From Moanibacter sp965226025 (GTDB taxonomy: Bacteria > Verrucomicrobiota > Verrucomicrobiia > Opitutales > UBA2987), in the NCBI GenBank assembly GCA_965226025.1, contig CBDDCD010000002.1:1550001-1614000 (forward strand): 64,000 nt of DNA, in the 5' to 3' direction. Made by a program: the position numbers and the translations under genes. Below, piece after piece: positions 38,087 to 46,462 of this stretch; position 1 is the stretch's first letter; each line of letters begins with the position of its first letter. The notes beneath the pieces were generated by a model. The model saw only the letters and a list, made by a program, of their open reading frames with translations, did no database searches and was not told the origin of the DNA.

Positions 38087-40181
38087 AAGAAAATGAAACT
38101 GAGATTTGTGGAGAAGGGCCCTTCTAACCCGTCTTTCTCAACTGGGGCCTGATTTCGACGTAAGTCGTTGATAGTGGGCCAAAGGTCTACACTACAGGAG
38201 GGGTTATTTGGATTCGATTTGGGGGGGTGGTTGGGGAGGAAGTTCGAGGTGTAACCGGTTCAGTAGTAGCTTTTGGTCCTCACCGGGCTCGGTGTAACGG
38301 GTAAGCACAACGGTGCGTCCGTCGGTGGTGGGCAGTTTCACATCGAGCATTTGGATGGCCGCCATTTTGGAGAGCACCTCGGCTGGGGTCAGTCCCGGAG
38401 CCATCGGGTAGAGTCGACGTTTCAGGGTGACCCACAGAGAGTAAGCAAGGAAGCTGATAAAGATGTGCGCCTCGATGCGATCATCTCTCTGATGATGGAT
38501 GGGGCGGATGGAAAGGTCGTTCTTGATTTCCTTGAAGACTTGCTCGATCTCAGTGAGCTGCAGGTAAAGGCGCCAGAGTTGCTCGGGGTTCTCGGCACTG
38601 AGGGTGCTGCGCAACAGATAGCGGCCTTCGCGGCGATAGGCTTGGCGGTATTTTTTTAAGTTCAACCGGAAGCTCAAAGGCGGCTTTTCAGTGGGGGCGC
38701 CCTTGGGGGCGATCTCGATGTCGAGTAATCCAAAGATCCGGGGACCGGCCTCCTTTTTGGCTTCGCCCAGTTTGATCAGGATGGTATCGCGTTGGTAGCG
38801 CCGTTTGCTCTCACGCAGCTTCTTGAGCGCCTCGATAAGACGGCGTAAACGACGCAGGCGCATGTTTTTTTCTTTGCGCACCCGATCGTCGCTTTTAGCC
38901 AGAACGTAGGTTTCACCTCCCTCGCTGAGGAGTTTCACCTCGATACCGGGACGCAACTGCTTCCAATCCTTCTGCAGCAACGACTGCTCGAAGCGACCCA
39001 GCCAGGAGCGCGGGGTACCCACCAGATAGTGGATCCTGGGTTCGCTTTGGCGCATCTGTTGCAAGACTTCCTCGGTCGGAATGCCCCGATCCATCACCCA
39101 CACCCGGTTCGCCTTACCGTAGTTCTCTTCCACCCGAGAAAGAAAATCTTTTAAGGTGGTTTTATCCTGCGTGTTACCCGGAAGTACCTCATAGGCAATC
39201 GGCAAGCCCTCACAAGTCACCACCAGGGCGATCACCACTTGCACGCAGTCAGGTCGCTTATCGCGGCTGTAGCCGAACTTGCGCAGTCGGCTCGAGGCCG
39301 CCGGCTCCTGGTTCGGATCGCACTCAAAATAGGTGCTCGTCAGATCGTATAGCAAAATCTCGTAACGGGCATTGAACAGATCGCTCCACCTCTCGGTCAG
39401 GTGCCTGAACAGGGCCTTCTTGTGCCTGAGCAATCGATCGTGGCAGCGATAGAGCGTGTTCTTCTCGGCGATCCCAAAGTCTTCCCCCATCAGATCGCCC
39501 ATCGCGCTTCGCTCATACCATTCCCGATGCAGCCGCCACTCGCTTCCCGGTGCCATCAGCCGGTAAACCACCAGGGTCTGCAGCACATGGGCCCAGCGGG
39601 TACCCTGACGGGAGGGTCTGAGACGCTCCCGCCAGAATTCTCCCAGTCCCAACTGCTCATATAGAACGCACCCAAGCCAGCACCCTCCCCATTGCCGCGG
39701 CTTCTCGATCCTGAGATCTTTGAGCCGTATTCTAACAATACTTTCGTCGCCCACAGGCGGGGCACGATCTTCCGGAAACAGCGCCACCTGTTCGGGTCTT
39801 TCCCTGCCCTCTTCGAAAATCTCGATGCTCTTGCGCCACGCTTCGTGTTGGCTATCGTTGATCTCTCCAAGGTAGAGGACCTGTCTTTGGACCACCCGCC
39901 CCCCGCTGACACGCTTGTTCTCAACGATATTCCAATAGTAGTGCTCTTTGCCATCTTTGCGCCGACGATTACACCTCAGAAACATGATGGCCCACCATTA
40001 TACGAAAAAATCCCGCCCTGGGAAGAGCGTAGGTCTACACTAGAGGCGGTTTTGCCAACCCACCTCTACTGTTGATGCGCCTCCTGAGCCCTACTACCCC
40101 CGAAAAAACCGTTTCGGAAGTTGAGTTGGTCAAGTAGGGTTAGCTATGACAAACCGTCTCAAATCTCAGTTTCATTTTCTT
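38087..40181 (-). mobile_element. IS1634-like (IS4 superfamily) insertion sequence, complete
   Basis: Perfect 22-bp terminal inverted repeats begin AAGAAAATGAAACTGAGA at 38087-38108 and end at 40160-40181. The 2095-bp element carries one intact transposase gene. No short target duplication is apparent. It lies between palindromic repeats R5 and R6. Confidence 0.9.
38204..39985 (-). CDS. IS1634-family DDE transposase
   Basis: The 593-residue protein starts MFLRCNRRRKDGKEHYYW. The DDE triad is visible as D in LLYDLTSTYFE (near 220), D in VWVMDRGIPTEE (near 296) and E in LTEIEQVFKEIKNDL (near 506), the last being the Y/R/E/K-type signature of the IS4 superfamily. Charged coiled-coil sequence (RRLRRLIEALKKLRESKRR) lies between the second Asp and the Glu. 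Length is normal for IS1634 transposases and no lesion is seen, so the element may be active. ATG at 39985. Confidence 0.93.
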   Translation of the reverse strand: MFLRCNRRRKDGKEHYYWNIVENKRVSGGRVVQRQVLYLGEINDSQHEAWRKSIEIFEEGRERPEQVALFPEDRAPPVGDESIVRIRLKDLRIEKPRQWGGCWLGCVLYEQLGLGEFWRERLRPSRQGTRWAHVLQTLVVYRLMAPGSEWRLHREWYERSAMGDLMGEDFGIAEKNTLYRCHDRLLRHKKALFRHLTERWSDLFNARYEILLYDLTSTYFECDPNQEPAASSRLRKFGYSRDKRPDCVQVVIALVVTCEGLPIAYEVLPGNTQDKTTLKDFLSRVEENYGKANRVWVMDRGIPTEEVLQQMRQSEPRIHYLVGTPRSWLGRFEQSLLQKDWKQLRPGIEVKLLSEGGETYVLAKSDDRVRKEKNMRLRRLRRLIEALKKLRESKRRYQRDTILIKLGEAKKEAGPRIFGLLDIEIAPKGAPTEKPPLSFRLNLKKYRQAYRREGRYLLRSTLSAENPEQLWRLYLQLTEIEQVFKEIKNDLSIRPIHHQRDDRIEAHIFISFLAYSLWVTLKRRLYPMAPGLTPAEVLSKMAAIQMLDVKLPTTDGRTVVLTRYTEPGEDQKLLLNRLHLELPPQPPPQIESK

Positions 40182-40183
40182 GG

Positions 40184-40283
40184 AAGGAATCTGTCGGTAT
40201 GGAATTGGCCGCGATTTACACACGACACCTTTCGATCTGAACCTGCAGGTTGCTACGAAGCGCAAAGTCCGACAGATTCCTAG
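40184..40283. repeat. Palindromic repeat, long type (copy R6), forming the stop of the cyclase-like gene
   Basis: AAGGAATCTGTCGG at one end and CCGACAGATTCCTAG at the other enclose a core aligned to R1 and R4 (for example CGAACCT-like TGAACCTGCAG and CGCAAAGT). CTAG at 40280-40283 gives the TAG stop of the minus-strand gene. Confidence 0.85.
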
Positions 40284-40756
40284 TCTTTCTTGGAGAGCAG
40301 ATTCTCGACCGCATAGGAGAGGGCGAATTCATCACCGGCGGACATGAAGAGCTCGTTCACGGGTTCGCCGACGATGTCGAAACGCTTGTCCTTATCGGTC
40401 CCGAGCATACCACAGACCACGGTCCCGGCGTGAGCCTTGATCGTGACGTAACCGGACGGGTTATAGGATCGAACCCACTGGTCGCCCACCTCCTTCAGGT
40501 CGCGAAGGGTGGCGACCGCCTCTTGGGCGAGGTCGCTTGGAAATATGAAGAGGACACGGTCGACGATAAATTTGACGACTCTTCCCCCGGCTTTGCTGAT
40601 TCCCGTGTCGACCAAATTGTAGTAATCGGTGAGCATGGCGAAGGTCTCTTGCGGAGTCTGATTTCTGCAGAATTGGGCGAATCCTACGATCTCGATGTCT
40701 CCGATAATCAGATTCTCCTCCCTGAGTTCCTGGCTGGGGTCGGTGTTGTCTGTCAT
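40280..40756 (-). CDS. Degenerate class III nucleotidyl-cyclase domain protein
   Basis: The 158-residue stand-alone protein has the outline of the class III cyclase fold. GDIEIVGFAQFCR stands at the first metal site, VVKFIVDRVLFIFP at the beta-hairpin with the second metal aspartate, and GTVVCGMLGTDKDKRFDIVGEPVN at the purine-binding/transition-state region. At the first site Glu replaces the usual Asp before the I-x-G-F turn, and the glycine before the second Asp is Val. The domain is shorter than a typical 180-190-residue catalytic domain, and no sensor or membrane part is attached. It may be a pseudo-cyclase with a regulatory role, or may retain weak activity. It ends in repeat R6 and is 108 bp from trxB on the same strand. 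Confidence 0.72.
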   Translation of the reverse strand: MTDNTDPSQELREENLIIGDIEIVGFAQFCRNQTPQETFAMLTDYYNLVDTGISKAGGRVVKFIVDRVLFIFPSDLAQEAVATLRDLKEVGDQWVRSYNPSGYVTIKAHAGTVVCGMLGTDKDKRFDIVGEPVNELFMSAGDEFALSYAVENLLSKKD

Positions 40757-40800
40757 GGGCTTCTTTTTCTAAAGAATCCGGCGCTTTGCAAACTGTAACA

Positions 40801-40868
40801 GAGCTGAGATTCAGATCGACGAGTGGCAGGTGTAATTTGGGATCCGGATCATAGGCACGGATTCCTAG
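40801..40868. repeat. Degenerate palindromic repeat (copy R7), forming the stop of trxB
   Basis: Only one end is clear, CGGATTCCTAG at 40858-40868; the opposite arm (near 40801) is too diverged to define. CTAG at 40865-40868 supplies the TAG stop of trxB. Confidence 0.5.
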
Positions 40869-41794
40869 TCAAATTGTGCGAGCCATCGTTCCGCTTCGAT
40901 GGCGGCTTGACAACCCATTCCGGCGGCGGTGACGGCTTGCCGATAGATATGGTCGACGCAGTCTCCAGCAGCGTAGACGCCCGGTATTCGAGTGTGTACG
41001 GCGGAACTTCCCTCCGGCACCAGGTAGCCCTCTTCGTCGAGATTCAGGACTCCTTGGAAGGGAGCTGTATTTGGAACGTGACCGATCGCGAGGAAAACGC
41101 CCCGACAGGGAATCTCTCTTTTCTCGTTGCTCTTGGCGTTGCGGACGGTGACACCTCGCACCCTTTCTCCGTCATCGGGAAGAATCTCTTCCACAACCGT
41201 ATTCCAGACCGGGTGGATCTTTTCAGCGTTGAGGGCGCGATCGGCCATGATTGGGGAGGCACGGAGCTGGTCCCGGCGGTGGATGAGTGAAATCCGGGAG
41301 CAAAACCGGGTGAGGAAGAGCGATTCTTCGCAGGCCGAGTCCCCGCCACCGATAACAACGACATCCATATCGCGGTAAAAGGCACCGTCGCAGGTGGCGC
41401 AGGTGGTCACTCCCTTCCCTCCAAACATCTCGCTTTCGCCGGGAACTCCGAGTAGGCGGGGCGAAGCGCCGGTCGCTATAATCAGGGATTTCGCTTCGTA
41501 GGTCTTGGTCGCCGAGGTAAGTCTCTTCGATTCATCGGTGAACTCGGCAACGGAGATGACGTCGTGAGTGAAGCGCGTCCCGAATCGGCTCGCCTGCTTC
41601 CGCAACCGATCCATCAGTTCGAAGCCGTCGATACCCTCTGGAAAACCGGGAAAATTTTCCACCTCCGAGGTCGTTGTCAATTGGCCGCCCGGTTGAGCGC
41701 CTTCAATTATGAGAGGGTTGAGATTGGCGCGGGATGCGTAGATAGCCGCTGTGAGGCCGGCGCATCCGGTACCCATGATGATAATCTGCTCCAT
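40865..41794 (-). CDS. trxB: Thioredoxin-disulfide reductase
   Basis: The 309-residue flavoenzyme moves electrons from NADPH through FAD and a redox disulfide to thioredoxin in the cytoplasm. Visible are the FAD-binding GTGCAGLTAAIYASRA at the N-terminus, the active-site pair in TTCATCDGAFYRD (near 135), the NADPH-binding VVIGGGDSACEE, and the C-terminal FAD site GVYAAGDCVD. Length and order are standard. Start ATG 41794, divergent from tatD (80 bp between starts). The protein ends ERWLAQFD at the position expected for the family, with the TAG provided by repeat R7. Its product would supply reduced thioredoxin to ribonucleotide reductase encoded at 53.6 kb. Confidence 0.96.
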   Translation of the reverse strand: MEQIIIMGTGCAGLTAAIYASRANLNPLIIEGAQPGGQLTTTSEVENFPGFPEGIDGFELMDRLRKQASRFGTRFTHDVISVAEFTDESKRLTSATKTYEAKSLIIATGASPRLLGVPGESEMFGGKGVTTCATCDGAFYRDMDVVVIGGGDSACEESLFLTRFCSRISLIHRRDQLRASPIMADRALNAEKIHPVWNTVVEEILPDDGERVRGVTVRNAKSNEKREIPCRGVFLAIGHVPNTAPFQGVLNLDEEGYLVPEGSSAVHTRIPGVYAAGDCVDHIYRQAVTAAGMGCQAAIEAERWLAQFD

Positions 41795-41873
41795 CGTTAA
41801 GGAGGGAATCCCAAAGGAATTCAGGGTTTGCGAGCAAGCGATAAATGCGCTGACTAGTAATTGGAATCCGGTG

Positions 41874-42671
41874 ATGCCTCAACTGATCGATAGTCATTGT
41901 CACCTTGTCTCCTTGCGAACTCGAGGAGACCTCGGGGAGGCGCTTGAACGTGCGGATCGGGCGGGAGTTGGCGCCATAGTCTCAATCGGAACGAGTGCCA
42001 GGGACTGGAATTTGAACCGTGAGATCGCCGCGGAGAATCGCGGCAGGGTGGCCTACACGGTTGGACTGCACCCGACCGATATCGAGCCGGGCTGGGAAGA
42101 GGAACTCTCCCAACTTCGACCCTTCTTCGAGGTGAATTCGCCTCCGGTTGCGCTCGGGGAAGTCGGCCTCGATCATTTTCACCTTCCCCGCCCTGAAGGT
42201 AGGAAGGCGGAAGTCAAATCGATTCAGGAGGAGGTTTTTAGGCGACAACTGGCTCTCGCAGGCGAGATCGACTGTCCTATTGTGGTTCATTCTCGCGGCG
42301 CATTCGAAGACTGCGTTCGGGTGATTGATGAAAGTGGAGTCAATTGGGAGAGAGTCGTCTTTCATTGCTTTGCCGACGGACCGAAGGAGATGGCGATGCT
42401 GAAGGAGAGAGGCGGCCGAGGGTCCTTTACGGGAATCGTGACTTATAAGAATGCAACCAATATTCGTGAAGCCGCGATTGCGCAAGGTCTCGAACCAATC
42501 ATGGTGGAGACGGATGCGCCTTATCTGTCTCCTGAGCCGAAACGAGGAAAGCCAAACGAACCGGCCTTCCTCTCGTATACAGCGGCTTTCTGTGCCGAGT
42601 TGCTTGGGGTCGAATTTTCGGAGTTTGCCGCAATCACGGCCCAGAATACTCGATCGTTTTTTGGAATCTAG
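41874..42671 (+). CDS. tatD: TatD-family metal-dependent hydrolase (probable DNase)
   Basis: The 265-residue amidohydrolase-fold enzyme starts at ATG 41874 (MPQLIDSHCHL); longer readings overlap trxB. Metal-binding motifs are DSHCH at the start, GEVGLDHF, PIVVHSRGAFED, FHCFADG and the final ETDAPYLSPEP. TatD proteins act as 3'-5' exonucleases on nucleic acids in repair or RNA turnover; some members have other substrates. All ligands appear present. The TAG stop at 42669-42671 is the outer edge of a 180-bp inverted-repeat element. Confidence 0.92.
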   Translation: MPQLIDSHCHLVSLRTRGDLGEALERADRAGVGAIVSIGTSARDWNLNREIAAENRGRVAYTVGLHPTDIEPGWEEELSQLRPFFEVNSPPVALGEVGLDHFHLPRPEGRKAEVKSIQEEVFRRQLALAGEIDCPIVVHSRGAFEDCVRVIDESGVNWERVVFHCFADGPKEMAMLKERGGRGSFTGIVTYKNATNIREAAIAQGLEPIMVETDAPYLSPEPKRGKPNEPAFLSYTAAFCAELLGVEFSEFAAITAQNTRSFFGI

Positions 42672-42848
42672 CCCGAACATCTCACACATTTCGTCGCGAG
42701 ACGGCGTAGATCGCTGCGTGTCAATGCCTTTCCAAAGCACGGCGGGCGACAGTGTGTTGAGACCCTCTGAGGTCGCTGGGCAAGGGAAGGCTTTGGCACG
42801 CGGTGAGATCCGCTGTCGTAGCAGAAGATTTGTGAGATGTTCGGGCTA
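42669..42848. repeat. 180-bp snap-back inverted-repeat element overlapping the tatD stop codon
   Basis: Perfect 18-bp ends TAGCCCGAACATCTCACA are at 42669-42686 and, inverted, at 42831-42848. The interior halves also pair imperfectly (for example GACGGCGTAGATC with GACAGCGGATCTC after inversion), so the whole element can fold into one long hairpin. Taking TA as a target duplication, the uninterrupted sequence would read ATC TAA GC, still a stop. No copy elsewhere in the window. Confidence 0.75.
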
Positions 42849-42893
42849 AGCTTCAACGCGGCTGGTGGGCGCGCTGAATTTTGAGCAGATCGG

Positions 42894-43793
42894 ATGACCC
42901 CCTCGAAATATCTGCTGAAGAAATTCCTCTCCGGCGAGCGAAAGACTGTTACCCTCGTCATCTGCCTTCTTGCTCCACTGATGCTCTTCCAACTGATTCG
43001 AATTCAGCTGCGGTCAGGCAATAAGGATGTCCTTTTTGTGGACGAAACGAGAATCCTGAAGAGCGGGCTCCAACAGTATCTCGCCGCACGTTACCAAGCC
43101 TTGAGAGAAGGAGGCGGATTTCTCCACGATCGCTACTATTTGAGACATATAGCATCCCGCCTCGAAGCAGTTGCCGAGCGTCTGACCGGTGACGAGCGAC
43201 AGATCATGTTGGCTCGGTCGGTATTGCTTGAGAAGGTAGAGGTAGAATTGGTTGCCTACGAGGCTGCTATAGGTCGGCTACGTCGCGGCCCGGACTCAGG
43301 AAGTGCCCAATTATCGGATGGCTCCTCACTGTCGGATCGAATCGCGGAACTCGAACGAGGGCTCACGGCCTTGGAGGAACTGCTGGAGTTGGGCCGAGGT
43401 CTGAAGTCAGTCTATCGACTTAGTCTGGAAAGAAGAGAAGTGCCTTCCTGGAAGATCGACCGGGAGTTTCACAGGAAAGTGGAACCTCGGAAGAGAAAGA
43501 GGGAACTTCAGTACACCGGTTGGTCCTTGACTGAGGATCTCGAGGATCACTGGGAGAAATATATGTATGTCAGAAGGCAGAATATTGAAATTCAGCGACG
43601 CTTGTATGGTCTCCGTCTCGAACAACTGAACAAGCCCTCAGACCAAAATGAAGATGCCATTGGGTCGATTCTATCGGTTCATTCCATCGAGCATCAACGG
43701 CTCAGCGGCATCAATCAGAAAGTGGTCGATGAAGAGCGTAAGCTCTTCGAGAAATTCGAGGATTTTTTTGAACGAGAGACAAAAAATGGCTAG
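42894..43793 (+). CDS. Membrane-anchored coiled-coil protein, unknown function
   Basis: The 299-residue protein has one N-terminal membrane helix (TVTLVICLLAPLMLFQLIR, about residues 18-36) with positive residues before it, so the rest probably faces the periplasm. The body is highly charged and helical, with coiled-coil stretches such as RIAELERGLTALEELLELGR and HEKYM-like DHWEKYMYVRRQNIEIQRR. No cysteine or catalytic motif stands out and I do not recognise a family. It starts 45 bp after the inverted-repeat element, and its TAG stop is followed by the structured noncoding region. Confidence 0.6.
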   Translation: MTPSKYLLKKFLSGERKTVTLVICLLAPLMLFQLIRIQLRSGNKDVLFVDETRILKSGLQQYLAARYQALREGGGFLHDRYYLRHIASRLEAVAERLTGDERQIMLARSVLLEKVEVELVAYEAAIGRLRRGPDSGSAQLSDGSSLSDRIAELERGLTALEELLELGRGLKSVYRLSLERREVPSWKIDREFHRKVEPRKRKRELQYTGWSLTEDLEDHWEKYMYVRRQNIEIQRRLYGLRLEQLNKPSDQNEDAIGSILSVHSIEHQRLSGINQKVVDEERKLFEKFEDFFERETKNG

Positions 43794-43839
43794 AAAAAGT
43801 TGAGGGAAAAAGAGAGGAGAGAGTTATTGACGGTGGCCG

Positions 43840-44389
43840 AAGAGGTTGGTGTGCGCGACCGTTAGGATCAGTCCTGGCGGCACTGGCTGGAGAGGGCAGC
43901 CGATCCGGAAGGCCTCTATCGAAGAGGTAGAGGCGCGAAAAGGCCAGGCCGGAATTGGGGAGCAGGAGGAGCCTGAGAAAGAACCACCGAAGCTTCTAAA
44001 AAGAGAGAGCAGGCGGTGTGGAAAACGACATCGACTGCTCAAAGGAAGAGCGCACTGAGAGGTAAGAGGCCAAACCCGTAACCCGGGGCCAACGCTCGCC
44101 AAAGGGGCGAGGCCGACCTTTGGGAGAAGGGTGAAGGAGCCCGAAGAAGAGCAGGGGAGCCTTCACCTGGTGCGGCGAATGACTACCGGCGGGTAGTGAT
44201 GGAAACGCGCTGAGAGGCCTCACTCAAAGAGTGTGAGGAGAGATTCTCACGACGGTCCTGCTATGAGACCGCAATCTCGTGTTGCCGCGAGGAATAGCGT
44301 CGGGGAGCTGTCAGCCTGGCGAAAGCCAGAGCACCAAATGGCAGTGCATGGGAAAGAGCGTGTGGCGAGCGCCGTCCCAAAACTTCAGG
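43840..44389 (+). ncRNA. Candidate structured noncoding RNA, family not recognised
   Basis: This 550-nt stretch has no convincing protein frame but is full of compact helices. They include CCTCTA/TAGAGG near 43915-43941, CTCGCC-AAAG-GGCGAG near 44094-44109, and GTGAAGG paired with CCTTCAC across 44130-44168. Others are ACTACC-GGC-GGGTAGT near 44190-44205, CCTCACTC-AAA-GAGTGTGAGG near 44218-44238, GAGATT enclosing CGGTC/GACCG near 44240-44280, and CTGGC-GAAA-GCCAG near 44316-44331 with a GNRA loop. A strong terminator follows at once. Polarity is taken from that terminator; the 5' end is not defined. RNase P, tmRNA and SRP core motifs were looked for and not found. It could also be a long 5' leader of the antiporter gene. 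Confidence 0.5.
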
Positions 44390-44420
44390 AGGCCCGCTTC
44401 CGCAAGGAGGCGGGCCTTTT
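44390..44420 (+). terminator. Intrinsic terminator with GCAA tetraloop
   Basis: GGCCCGCTTCC and GGAGGCGGGCC form an 11-bp stem closed by a GCAA loop, followed by TTTT. It ends the candidate RNA and lies 52 bp before the antiporter ATG, so the antiporter probably needs its own promoter or an attenuation switch. A second perfect hairpin, AGAATTCGA-CTTCG-TCGAATTCT, follows at 44425-44447 without a T-run. Confidence 0.8.
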
Positions 44421-44471
44421 GATTAGAATTCGACTTCGTCGAATTCTGGTCCATCCTCGCTGAATCGAGGT

Positions 44472-46220
44472 ATGAATCGAAGGGAGAGACCCTATTGGAT
44501 GAGGCCCGCACGGTGGTTGTCTTTTCTCCTCTGTTCGCTGTCGGTCTGTCTGATATTCGCTTTTTTTCCGACCGATTCAAGTATCCTGCCGGTTGATTCG
44601 GAAGTCGGGCATTGGACGTCCATACTCCCTCCCTTCCTTGCCATCATAGTTGCGATTCATTTTCGCTCCCTGGTGGGAGCGTTGGGCAGTGCATTTCTAC
44701 TGGGCAGCTTCTTGGCTTACCAGCCCGACTTTTTGGCGGCGGTGCCTCTGGGAGTGAAGCACTTCATCTTGGCAAACTTCACCGAGCAGTTCAGCCTCTA
44801 CATATTTGCGTTTCTCTTTGCCCTCGTAGGCATGATTCACTTGGTCTACAAGGGCGGAGGGATCCACGGGATGATCAATCTCCTCAATCGGGTAGTGAGG
44901 GGCCCTCGAACGGCAAAGCTCGCCACCAGCTTGGCCGGAATTGTGATCTTCTTTGACGATTACTCTAACACAATCGTGGTCGGCTCGACAATGCGGGAGC
45001 TCTCGGATCGATGGAAAATCTCACGGGAGAAATTGGCCTACCTCGTCGATTCCACAACGGCTCCAATCGCAGGACTCGCACTTCTCTCAACCTGGATCGC
45101 CTTCGAGGTGTTCCTCTTCGATCAAGCGTCTCGCGACTTGGGTCTTGGACTGAGCGGCTACGGGATCTTCGTCGAGATCCTGCCTTTTCGGTTCTATTGT
45201 TGGGGCACCTTGGCCTTCGTCTTTCTCACCTCCGTTCTCGGTCGCGACTTCGGACCAATGTACCGGGCCGAACGGCGAGCCGCGCAAGAGGGCAAAGTAG
45301 CCAGTGACACTGCGGTCCCTCTTATCATGGAAGGGGGCGAGGCACTCGAACCGGCACCGGATAAGCCTCAGCGCTGGTTTAATGCAGTCGTACCACTCGC
45401 CTGCGTGATCTGCGGTACGGTTGGGGGCATTCTCATTCTCGGTCGCTCCAAAGTGATTGATGCGGGAGATACTTTTTCCTTCCTGCGGGCGGCTGACCTG
45501 AGAGACGCTTTTGGAATGGTAACGAACCCTTATGTGACACCCGGAGGAGCGATGAAAGTGCTTTTCTTCGCCTCCCTGGTCGGAGGTGCGGCTGCTGTTG
45601 TGATGCTTGTGAGCCAGAGGATTTTGTCTCTGGGTATCGCAATTAGAGCTTATCTGCGGGCTCTCCCTACTCTGTGGATGGCCCTGTTTATACTCGTTAT
45701 GGCTTGGGGGATGAGCAAAATTTGCACCGAGGGGGTGCACACCGACACGTATTTAATCTCGCTCCTCGGGGGTCGCGTAGAGTTGGTTTTTCTTCCTCTT
45801 CTCGTTTTTTTCGCCGCTTCCGGAATGGCTTTCGCTACCGGCACGAGCTTCGGAACCATGGCTATCCTCATTCCTATGATTCTACCTCTTGCCTTCTCTT
45901 TGGGTGCTTTCGATCCCGAGTCTCGAGTGATCTTCTGGCTCACTGCGGCGGCCATAATGGACGGAGCCATCTTCGGCGATCATTGTAGCCCTATTAGCGA
46001 TACCACCGTGCTCTCTTCAATTTCGACAGGCTGTGACCATATTGATCATGTTGCCACCCAGATTGTTTATGCCGTCACGACGATGATTATTGCCTCGGCG
46101 ATAGGGTATCTTGGAGTTGCCTGGGGATTGCCCACATGGTCCTACTTCCTGCTCTTCCCGATACTCTGCCTCTTGCTCCTTTTCTCCGTTGGGAAAAGGG
46201 TTCCGATGCCCAGGGTGTGA
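44472..46220 (+). CDS. NhaC-family Na+/H+ antiporter
   Basis: The 582-residue inner-membrane protein has about 12-13 spans. The NhaC signature is seen in ATGTSFGTMAILIPMILPLAF (in two parts), in DGAIFGDHCSPISDTTVLSS near residue 500, and in the mid-protein IVIFFDDYSNTIVVGSTMR with paired acidic residues in a membrane segment. Related members exchange Na+ for H+, others carry malate/lactate or amino acids, so the exact substrate is uncertain. ATG 44472 has GAGG too close upstream; ATG 44499, with GGGAGAG ten bases before it, may be the true start. It is preceded by a terminator and two hairpins, which suggests RNA-level control. Confidence 0.87.
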   Translation: MNRRERPYWMRPARWLSFLLCSLSVCLIFAFFPTDSSILPVDSEVGHWTSILPPFLAIIVAIHFRSLVGALGSAFLLGSFLAYQPDFLAAVPLGVKHFILANFTEQFSLYIFAFLFALVGMIHLVYKGGGIHGMINLLNRVVRGPRTAKLATSLAGIVIFFDDYSNTIVVGSTMRELSDRWKISREKLAYLVDSTTAPIAGLALLSTWIAFEVFLFDQASRDLGLGLSGYGIFVEILPFRFYCWGTLAFVFLTSVLGRDFGPMYRAERRAAQEGKVASDTAVPLIMEGGEALEPAPDKPQRWFNAVVPLACVICGTVGGILILGRSKVIDAGDTFSFLRAADLRDAFGMVTNPYVTPGGAMKVLFFASLVGGAAAVVMLVSQRILSLGIAIRAYLRALPTLWMALFILVMAWGMSKICTEGVHTDTYLISLLGGRVELVFLPLLVFFAASGMAFATGTSFGTMAILIPMILPLAFSLGAFDPESRVIFWLTAAAIMDGAIFGDHCSPISDTTVLSSISTGCDHIDHVATQIVYAVTTMIIASAIGYLGVAWGLPTWSYFLLFPILCLLLLFSVGKRVPMPRV

Positions 46221-46462
46221 GGAACGCAGTCTTGTGCTGCCGCATGACCGGGCGAGGAAGCTGACCTTTTCAAGAACCCGAAGCAGAATTCCGCTGTCCG
46301 CCGCGCAATTCTATCCGAAGACCTCCCTTCTCAGATCTCCCACTACGGTCAACCCTTGCCAGTCGCTGCCTTTCATCTTCCTGGCCCCGCTTCGCTGACG
46401 CCTCCCAAACTGATCTCGAAACCGGTGGCCACGGTCCAGATCAATGTTTGGGGGTGGGAAAT

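Noticed and set aside
43840..44420. Group II intron, RNase P RNA, tmRNA or SRP RNA
   Set aside because: GTGCGCGACC near 43850 recalls a group II intron start, but no domain V hairpin was found. The conserved GAGGAAAGTCC of RNase P, a tRNA-like CCA end for tmRNA and the SRP loop motif are also missing.
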